NCBI GenBank assembly: GCA_942493345.1
Contig: OW818695.1
Span: 992,001 to 1,056,000, forward strand
DNA length: 64,000 nucleotides
Source: GWE2-42-39 sp942493345
Lineage (GTDB): Bacteria > Bacteroidota > Bacteroidia > Bacteroidales > Prolixibacteraceae
Direction of reading: 5' to 3'
Each line of letters begins with the position of its first letter. The first letter of the stretch is position 1. The notes beneath the pieces are model-generated. The model worked only from the letters and a program-made list of their open reading frames with translations, made no database searches and was not told the DNA's origin. Position numbers and translations under genes: made by a program. This document shows positions 57,902 to 64,000 of the stretch, one piece after another.

Positions 57902-58301
57902 CAGGGCAAACGCATCTAAAATGCAAGTATTGCATAACTCATTTTCTTCGGCCTGAAAGGCCAGCTTATTCTAGCCCCAGACAACGTCTGGGGTAAAAGG
58001 AATAATAGAAAAACCGTCCGCGCGGTAACAATAACAAAGGCAAAAATCTTCTTTCGGACGAAATTTGGATGCATACCTCTTCGTCCGAAATAACGACAAC
58101 CTTTCAAAATATGTTATAGCGCGGACGATTTTAACGCCCATTTTCCTACCCAGGGCGTCACTCCGTTTGCCCTGGGCTAAAATAAACTGGCCTTTCAGGC
58201 CGTTGGTTTGTCTAAATATCATCATTCCAGTTTCAAAATGATCGGTATAAAGTGTAGCCCTGCATACTGGGGGGATAAAAAAAATAGATGCGTTTGCCCT
58301 G
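57902..58301. mobile_element. 400-bp MITE with 17-bp TIRs and 10-bp target duplication
   Basis: Ends are perfect inverted repeats: CAGGGCAAACGCATCTA (57902-57918) and its complement at 58285-58301. They are flanked by the exact direct repeat ATTTGATTTA at 57892-57901 and 58302-58311. A 10-bp duplication is characteristic of IS4-type transposases. The inside has no transposase; it holds nested palindromes (16-bp exact inverted repeat at 57949-57964 and 58187-58202, then further arms inward). Non-autonomous, would depend on a transposase elsewhere. Confidence 0.85.
57949..58202. repeat. Nested imperfect palindrome inside the MITE
   Basis: Outer 16-bp arms CGGCCTGAAAGGCCAG at 57949 and its exact complement at 58187-58202; next, TTATTCTAGCCC pairs with GGGCTAAAATAA; then GTCCGCGCGGTAAC (58015 region) with GTTATAGCGCGGAC (58114 region); centre TTTCGGACGAAA / TTCGTCCGAAA. 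CCCAGACAACGTCTGGG and CCCAGGGCGT...GCCCTGGG are additional local hairpins. Transcripts would fold into a long branched hairpin. Confidence 0.6.
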
Positions 58302-58513
58302 ATTTGATTTATATCAGCATGTCTGATTAAATGGCAAGTAGTGAAACTGAATTATCGGGGTATTCATAAGCTTTTACCTGAAGCGGATAATTTTCATTTT
58401 GAAAGTGAAAAATATCCGATATTATTCACTTGGTCTTTTTATTCCAACCTTAAAAATTTTAAGAAACCACGGTAATTCTATATTTTGTAATTTTATGGAC
58501 AAAACATACAGAA

Positions 58514-60037
58514 ATGAAAATCTTCAGCACCCGACAAATTGCAGAAATCGATAAATATACCATCGAGAACGGACCCATTGCGGATATCGATTTGATGGAA
58601 CGCGCTTCGTTGCAAATTGTAAATTGGTTGATTTATAACATTTCGAACGAAAAAACGCTGGCCGTTTTTGCCGGACCAGGGAACAATGGCGGCGATGCCC
58701 TGGCCATTGCCCGCATGATGGCTGATCACGATTATTCGGTAAAAGTATACTTGCCTGATTTTGGCAAAGCGTTACAAGGTTCGTCTGCCGTAAACTGGCA
58801 ACGACTGGTCGGGCAAGGCAAAGTCGGGTTATTCACTATTTCTGATGAAAATGACTTCCCGGTTCTGAACGGCGAGGAACTGGTGATTGACGGCCTGTTT
58901 GGGTCCGGGCTTTCCCGCCAACTCGACGGGATCATCGAAAAACTTGTGGCGATGATCAACCAATCGGGCTGTGAAGTAATTGCCATTGATATTCCAAGCG
59001 GCTTGTTTGGCGATGACAATTCGAAAAACGATCTTTCGAAAGTGATCCGGGCCAGCCGCACATTTACTTTTCAGTTTCCGAAACTCAGTTTCTTTTTTCC
59101 TGAACACGATGAAATTCTGGGCGACTGGGAAGTGCTGCCCATCGGCCTTCATCCCGATGCAATCCGGCAAATTCCAACTCCATATTACTTCCTGACGGAA
59201 GATTTCATTTCAGAAAAAATAATAAAAAGAAAGAAGTTTTCGCACAAGGGAACCTACGGACATGCCTTGCTGATTGCCGGTTCGTACGGTAAAATGGGGG
59301 CGGCAGTCCTGGCTGCAAAAGCCGGGTTGCGGGCGGGTTGCGGATTACTCACTTGTCATGTACCACACGAGGGCTACAAAGTTCTTCAAACTGCAGTTCC
59401 CGAGGCGATGTGTTCCATCGATCCGTCGGATCTGATGTTTACCGAGTTTCCCGAGTTATCGCTTTTCTCAGCTGTTGGCGCCGGACCTGGAATCGGGCAA
59501 AAATGCAACTGCCAACGAGCGCTGAAATCGTTGCTGCTTGCCGCTCCCAAAAAGTTGGTTTTGGATGCCGATGCCCTGAATATTCTTTCTGAAAATAAAG
59601 AATGGCTGGATTTGCTTCCGAAGAATGCCATTTTAACACCACATCCGAAAGAATTTGAACGGCTTACCGGGGAAACGGAAGATTCGCATACGCAACTTCA
59701 ACAACAAATAGCTTTTTCAGAAAAATATAACGTTATTGTTGTGCTGAAAGGCGCACATACGCGTATCAGTTTTCCTGACGGACGGGTGTTTTTCAATACC
59801 ACAGGAAACCCTGGAATGGCAACCGCCGGTAGCGGCGATGTTTTGACCGGTATTATTCTTGGCCTGCTGGCCCAGGAATACAGCGCTGAAGATGCAGCTA
59901 TGATTGCAGTTTATCTTCACGGACTTGCCGGTAATCTGGCAGTTAAAGAACGCGGCGAATATTCATTGATTGCAGGAGATATTACCGAATATTTGGGAAA
60001 AGCATTTCTTTGGTTGGAAAATAAAGCAGGAAAATGA
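58514..60037 (+). CDS. nnr: Bifunctional NAD(P)H-hydrate epimerase/dehydratase
   Basis: 507 residues. Repairs hydrated NADH/NADPH. N-terminal YjeF epimerase part (about 1-210) with STRQIAEIDKYTIENG, FAGPGNNGGDALAIARMM and AIDIPSGLFGDD; C-terminal ADP/ATP-dependent dehydratase (about 225-505) with KRKKFSHKGTYGHALLIAGS, GAGPGIGQ, ILTPHPKEFERLTG and NPGMATAGSGDVLTGII. Both halves appear complete. It is a single gene after the MITE, converging with the histidine kinase, three bases apart at the stops. Confidence 0.96.
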   Translation: MKIFSTRQIAEIDKYTIENGPIADIDLMERASLQIVNWLIYNISNEKTLAVFAGPGNNGGDALAIARMMADHDYSVKVYLPDFGKALQGSSAVNWQRLVGQGKVGLFTISDENDFPVLNGEELVIDGLFGSGLSRQLDGIIEKLVAMINQSGCEVIAIDIPSGLFGDDNSKNDLSKVIRASRTFTFQFPKLSFFFPEHDEILGDWEVLPIGLHPDAIRQIPTPYYFLTEDFISEKIIKRKKFSHKGTYGHALLIAGSYGKMGAAVLAAKAGLRAGCGLLTCHVPHEGYKVLQTAVPEAMCSIDPSDLMFTEFPELSLFSAVGAGPGIGQKCNCQRALKSLLLAAPKKLVLDADALNILSENKEWLDLLPKNAILTPHPKEFERLTGETEDSHTQLQQQIAFSEKYNVIVVLKGAHTRISFPDGRVFFNTTGNPGMATAGSGDVLTGIILGLLAQEYSAEDAAMIAVYLHGLAGNLAVKERGEYSLIAGDITEYLGKAFLWLENKAGK

Positions 60038-60040
60038 TGT

Positions 60041-62128
60041 TTAACGAACTACTTTCAAATGTCCGTCCGGGTTATCCATGGGAAGAGAAAAGTAGAAGGT
60101 AGAACCAATTCCCGGTTTCGATGACACTTTTAACTTACCACCCAGCAACATCACATAATGTTGCGCAATTGACAGCCCCAGTCCGGTGCCTTCGTAATTT
60201 CGGGTAGTCCGGTTGTCGAGCTGGTGAAAACGCACAAATATTTTATCCTGATCCTCTTCGGCAATACCAATCCCTGTATCTTTCACAAAAAACTCAATTT
60301 GCCCGTCTTTAAGGGTACGGTAGCCAAATTCAACGATTCCTCTTTCTGTAAATTTCAAGGCATTGTCAATCAACTTTTCCAGTATGTCTTTCAGTAAATT
60401 CTGATCGGTATAAATTGAAAATTTCGGATTGGCATTTTCGTTTTTTAGCTTCAGTGTAACTTTCTGGTTTTCTTTTATCTCGAGCATAAATTCCTTGTAC
60501 ATAACAACCAGCATATCGTTCACCAGACAGTTTGATTTAACCTGATCGACCTGATCGCTTTCTATTTTCGAAAGGCTGATCATGTCGTTGATAAGAGTCA
60601 TCAATAATTTGCCATTTGAAATAATGATTTCGAGAAATTTATTTTTTTCATCGATATTAAAATCAGGAGAACTTACCATTTTCGAAAAACCGATAATTGC
60701 ATTCATCGGGGTTCGTATTTCGTGCGATATATTGGCAAGGAATGCCGACTTCAAACGATCCGATTCTTCTGCCCTGTTTTTTGCTTCTTCCAGTTTTATT
60801 TCGGCAATTTTACGTTTTGTAATGTCGCGGGCAATTGAAATAACCGACTCATCGCTCAGTTTGGCAATTCTCATTTCGAACATGGCCGTGCCATTTTCGA
60901 CTTCCAACGCGTACTCAATGGTTTCGATCGAATCGAAACGGATACAATCCTGGATGCACTGGAAAATTTTTCTCGACATTTTTTCTGAAAAACCCACCTC
61001 TGAAATCGAGTTGCCGATGATCTCATCAGGGTCGATATGGATATTATCGTTTTCCTTCAGCATAAAATCGACATAAATACCATCCTTGTCGATGATGAAG
61101 AACATATCGGGAATTGCTTCGAGCAGTACCTGAAACCGTTTGCGGCTTTCTTTCAATTGGTCGATGCTTTTCTGCCGGGTGCTTACATCGTAAAACATAC
61201 TGACGATCTGGTTGCCGCCGGGACGGATATTATATACTTCGAACCACCGGTCGAGATGTTCGGCATAAAATTCAAATTTTTGTTTTTTGGAAACAAAATA
61301 AATGTCATTCCAGTCGAAAGCGCCCCGGAACAGACGAGGGAACATCAATCCTGCATCTTTCCCCGAAAGGTCGCGCGACGATAGTTTAAAAATGCCTTCA
61401 AACGAATTATTTACCTTTTTTATTCGCAGGTTCACCGGCGTATTGAATTCATCGTTTTCTATTTCAAGCACCATCAGTCCCTGATGCATGGATTTGAACG
61501 ATTTATTCATGCGTTCATGGATTTCGAATACGTCCTCTTTCAGCTTGTGTATTGCTTTTTGGTAGTACCACGAGATCAAAAATGAAACGATGAAGATTAT
61601 CGTTGTAAGCGCCAGCGGGTTTGTAATTTTTTCGGAAGAAGGCCATTGCAAAATCAATGCAGCATGAATCTTGCCTGCCAGGGAAAGATGATAAACCAAT
61701 GTTGCAGCAACCAATAAATAGTAAACAATTATCTTATATGATTTCTCAGTAAAAAATAAAATGAATAAAAAGCCGGGCAGCAGGCTCCATACCGTCATGT
61801 GAATAGAATCGGGAACCGGATACGGCGAATATTCGTTCGACATGTAATAAAAATAGGCTACAAAAGGCAGGAGGAAAACGGTGTTTACAGTCCATTTTAT
61901 TTTGCCAAAATGAAGATTATACGAAAAAAGACAGAATACCATAAACAACGCAACATCACCGGGGATGCTTCCTTCAGAATAGGAACCAAGAAGGTCGCGT
62001 ACCAATAACGATATTGCCAGAATCAATCCGGCAATACTGATCAAAGAAAGCGCAATAAACTTACGCAGCTCATCTTCAGAATCAATACGGTATCTTTTTC
62101 GTATAAAATTATTCAGCGTTTTTAACAT
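60041..62128 (-). CDS. Membrane PAS histidine kinase
   Basis: 695 residues. About six N-terminal helices (25-195), then a PAS-like region (about 210-310), a PAS domain (about 335-450; LLEAIPDMFFIIDKDGIYVD), HisKA with an intact H-box (FLANISHEIRTPMNAIIGFSKM, about 465-487) and HATPase_c (DNALKFTERGIVEFGY, DTGIGIAEED, GTGLGLSIAQHYV). Unlike the other kinase (27915), the Glu after His is present. No receiver domain or response regulator gene is adjacent, so it is an orphan. Ligand unknown. Confidence 0.92.
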   Translation of the reverse strand: MLKTLNNFIRKRYRIDSEDELRKFIALSLISIAGLILAISLLVRDLLGSYSEGSIPGDVALFMVFCLFSYNLHFGKIKWTVNTVFLLPFVAYFYYMSNEYSPYPVPDSIHMTVWSLLPGFLFILFFTEKSYKIIVYYLLVAATLVYHLSLAGKIHAALILQWPSSEKITNPLALTTIIFIVSFLISWYYQKAIHKLKEDVFEIHERMNKSFKSMHQGLMVLEIENDEFNTPVNLRIKKVNNSFEGIFKLSSRDLSGKDAGLMFPRLFRGAFDWNDIYFVSKKQKFEFYAEHLDRWFEVYNIRPGGNQIVSMFYDVSTRQKSIDQLKESRKRFQVLLEAIPDMFFIIDKDGIYVDFMLKENDNIHIDPDEIIGNSISEVGFSEKMSRKIFQCIQDCIRFDSIETIEYALEVENGTAMFEMRIAKLSDESVISIARDITKRKIAEIKLEEAKNRAEESDRLKSAFLANISHEIRTPMNAIIGFSKMVSSPDFNIDEKNKFLEIIISNGKLLMTLINDMISLSKIESDQVDQVKSNCLVNDMLVVMYKEFMLEIKENQKVTLKLKNENANPKFSIYTDQNLLKDILEKLIDNALKFTERGIVEFGYRTLKDGQIEFFVKDTGIGIAEEDQDKIFVRFHQLDNRTTRNYEGTGLGLSIAQHYVMLLGGKLKVSSKPGIGSTFYFSLPMDNPDGHLKVVR

Positions 62129-62316
62129 TCAACGTATGACGGTCAGATTGTTTAAAATCGCACTAAATATAGTAATTTTTAGATTCTGATGCTTTTTTAT
62201 GTTAGGTTCCACGGAAAATAAAAACTGATTTTTGTCGCTGACTTTTATTAGTAAATAAAAAATATGCAATCGATAGTTTTGTAATAGGAAACGTACGAAC
62301 AATAAAATATCAGGAA

Positions 62317-63954
62317 ATGCCAAAAGGATTTTATAACGTACCGGTTGCAAGAAATGAACCTGTAAAAACATACGCTCCCGGCTCTCCCGAAAGAGCGGAA
62401 GTACAGGTTATGTTGACAGAACTGCGATCGAAAGAAGTTGATATTCCGATGATTATTGGAGGGAAGGAGGTTACTACGGATCGAAAAATCAGGATATTCC
62501 CACCTCACGAAATTAAGCACACCTTAGGTTATTACTCACAGGGCGATATTTCCCATGTGCAACAGGCAATCGATGCAGCAATGGAAGCCCGGGAAAAATG
62601 GGTCGACCTTCCATGGCAACATCGTACTTCCATCTTTTTAAAAGCAGCAGATTTGCTGACCGGCCCCTATCGTGCAAAAATGAATGCTGCAACCATGCTG
62701 GGGCAGTCGAAAAATATTTTTCAGGCCGAAATTGATGCGGCCTGCGAATTGGCCGATTTTTTCCGTTTCGGGGTAAAATGTATGACTGACATTTATAAAA
62801 TGCAACCCGACTCGGCTTCGGGTACTTGGAACTACAGCGAATTCAGACCTCTGGAAGGTTTTGTTTTTGCGCTGACCCCGTTCAATTTTACCTCAATCGC
62901 CGGAAACTTACCGGCAGCGCCTGCCATGATGGGCAATGTGGTGGTTTGGAAACCATCGAAAACTGCCATTTATTCGGCTATCGTTATCATGGAAATCCTT
63001 CAGGAAGCCGGTCTTCCCGATGGGGTGATCAACCTTGTATTTGTTCCGGGGCCTGCTGCTGCCGATATAATTTTCAGTTCGCCCGATTTTGCAGGGATTC
63101 ATTATACCGGTTCAACCGAAATCTTTCAGAATATATGGAAAACCATCGGCGAAAATATACACAAGTACAAATCGTATCCGCGTATTGTCGGCGAAACCGG
63201 TGGCAAAGATTTTATTTTTGCCGATGAAACAGCCGATCCCCAGGAACTTGTCATTGCCATGGTGCGTGGTGCGTTCGAGTATCAGGGGCAAAAATGTTCG
63301 GCGGTTTCGCGTGCTTATATTCCCGAAAGTATTTGGCCCGATGTTTTCGAACGACTGGGTAATGAATTAGCAACCGTAAAAATGGGAGCCCCTGAAGATT
63401 TTACCAATTTTATGAATGCAGTTATCGATGAAACTTCGTTCGATAAACTGAAAGGTTTTATCGACAGCGCAAAAATAGATGATTATGCGGAAGTTCTTTG
63501 GGGTGGAAACTGTGATAAATCGGTCGGCTATTTTATAGAACCAACGGTTATTCTGGCTAAAAAGCCTGATTACATTACCATGAAAGAAGAACTCTTCGGC
63601 CCGGTACTTACTATTTATATATACAGAGACGAAGAACTTGATCGGATGCTGGATATTTTGAACCGGACTTCGAATTATGCACTCACGGGGGCAATCTTTT
63701 CAAAAGACCGGTACAACATCGCAAAATACACCAAACGGTTGGAAAATGCGGCCGGTAATTTCTACATCAACGACAAACCAACCGGCGCGGTAGTTGGCCA
63801 ACAACCTTTTGGCGGCACACGCAAATCGGGCACCAACGACAAGGCAGGCTCTGTTTTCAATATGTTGCGATGGGTTTCAATTCGCACCATTAAAGAAAAT
63901 TTTGTGCCTCCACAAACGTATACCTATCCGAATTTTCAGGCCGATGAGGAATAA
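62317..63954 (+). CDS. pruA: L-glutamate gamma-semialdehyde dehydrogenase
   Basis: 545 residues. Oxidises glutamate semialdehyde (P5C) to glutamate with NAD, the second step of proline breakdown. Aldehyde dehydrogenase signatures: FALTPFNFTSIAGNLPAAPA and VVWKPSKTAIYSAIVIMEIL, catalytic Glu in VGETGGKDFIFAD and Cys in AFEYQGQKCSAVSRAYIPES. The start MPKGFYNVPVARNEPVKTYAPG is the usual one for the family, so the ATG at 62317 is accepted. A proline dehydrogenase gene is not visible; more sequence follows after the window. Confidence 0.95.
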   Translation: MPKGFYNVPVARNEPVKTYAPGSPERAEVQVMLTELRSKEVDIPMIIGGKEVTTDRKIRIFPPHEIKHTLGYYSQGDISHVQQAIDAAMEAREKWVDLPWQHRTSIFLKAADLLTGPYRAKMNAATMLGQSKNIFQAEIDAACELADFFRFGVKCMTDIYKMQPDSASGTWNYSEFRPLEGFVFALTPFNFTSIAGNLPAAPAMMGNVVVWKPSKTAIYSAIVIMEILQEAGLPDGVINLVFVPGPAAADIIFSSPDFAGIHYTGSTEIFQNIWKTIGENIHKYKSYPRIVGETGGKDFIFADETADPQELVIAMVRGAFEYQGQKCSAVSRAYIPESIWPDVFERLGNELATVKMGAPEDFTNFMNAVIDETSFDKLKGFIDSAKIDDYAEVLWGGNCDKSVGYFIEPTVILAKKPDYITMKEELFGPVLTIYIYRDEELDRMLDILNRTSNYALTGAIFSKDRYNIAKYTKRLENAAGNFYINDKPTGAVVGQQPFGGTRKSGTNDKAGSVFNMLRWVSIRTIKENFVPPQTYTYPNFQADEE

Positions 63955-64000
63955 AATTCCAGAGAAAATAAAATATCAGGAAACGAATTCAGTATCTCCT

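Larger units (their letters stand above)
57814..58513. other. 700-bp intergenic region between POT gene and nnr
   Basis: Apart from the 400-bp MITE at 57902-58301 the flanks hold only AT-rich sequence with no gene. A GC-rich antisense reading frame inside the element is a by-product of its palindromes. Confidence 0.7.

Noticed and set aside
57971..58225. Antisense reading frame of 84 codons in the MITE
   Set aside because: It arises from the palindromic repeats (GLKGQF type translation) and has no promoter or family.
62301..62317. 17-bp sequence AATAAAATATCAGGAAA also at 63967-63983
   Set aside because: AT-rich and near start codons or gene ends; could be the translation initiation region of pruA and of a following gene, not enough to claim a repeat.
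1..64000. CRISPR array, rRNA, tmRNA, complete IS, prophage
   Set aside because: No regularly spaced repeats, no rRNA sequence, no transposase or integrase gene and no phage structural gene were seen on either strand.

Overview
The window comes from the chromosome of a Bacteroidota bacterium, most likely an anaerobic or facultative member of the Bacteroidales/Marinilabiliales (Prolixibacteraceae-like) group. The evidence is the recurrent TAnnTTTG promoter -7 boxes, weak ribosome binding sites, and typical Bacteroidota proteins: pRiA4b ORF-3-like, LptF/G permease, fused ResB/CcsA, pruA, a hybrid PAS kinase and a sulfatase/GH30 catabolic group. This is an inference from gene content; no rRNA is present to fix the taxon.

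Layout. 0-8.7 kb: the end of a MacB/FtsX-type permease, then housekeeping genes (pRiA4b ORF-3-like gene, miaA, a GT4 glycosyltransferase, gmhA, a bifunctional RelA/SpoT protein, a Fur-family regulator, purA). 8.7-15.3 kb: a minus-strand group encoding an HdrA-like ferredoxin, a radical SAM enzyme, a DUF116-polyprenyl synthase fusion, a small alpha/alpha-toroid protein and a class II (DxDD) terpene cyclase. It looks like an undescribed anaerobic isoprenoid pathway and is the main candidate for a novel system. 15.4-24.0 kb: a small membrane protein, a TfoX-C protein, an RluA-type synthase, fmt, ribBA, two envelope glycosyltransferases and an LptF/G permease whose start carries an apparent one-base frameshift. 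24.1-26.6 kb: tRNA-Met(CAT) and a first arsenic operon (arsR-arsC-[four-helix-bundle insertion]-acr3) with duplicated palindromic operators.

26.7-33 kb: a DUF486 membrane protein, recR, a hybrid sensor kinase with an H-box substitution, a C_GCAxxG_C_C protein, and a GGGtGRT/NifU-like pair behind a long structured leader. 33-36.6 kb: a second arsenic locus (arsR, arsE, arsF, arsG, UPF0718 permease, ProC-like reductase) with its own operators. 36.8-39.9 kb: a sulfur/redox group (peroxiredoxin, DUF134, NifX-like, thioesterase, DsrE, thioredoxin-like) starting from a promoter inside a 46-bp palindrome. 40-45.8 kb: a large glycosyltransferase, a GNAT acetyltransferase and CcsBA, with REP-like repeats at gene ends. 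45.8-48.1 kb: an AT-rich island with an orphan 574-residue protein and a MNT antitoxin whose HEPN partner is reduced to nine codons.

48.1-57.8 kb: a long-chain acyl-CoA ligase, an NAD(P)-binding protein, an unknown exported protein, and a sulfatase-GH30-POT transporter group that probably works on sulfated or galactan-like glycans and imports products. 57.9-58.3 kb: a 400-bp non-autonomous transposable element with 17-bp terminal inverted repeats and a perfect 10-bp target duplication. 58.5-64 kb: nnr (NAD(P)HX repair), a membrane PAS histidine kinase and pruA.
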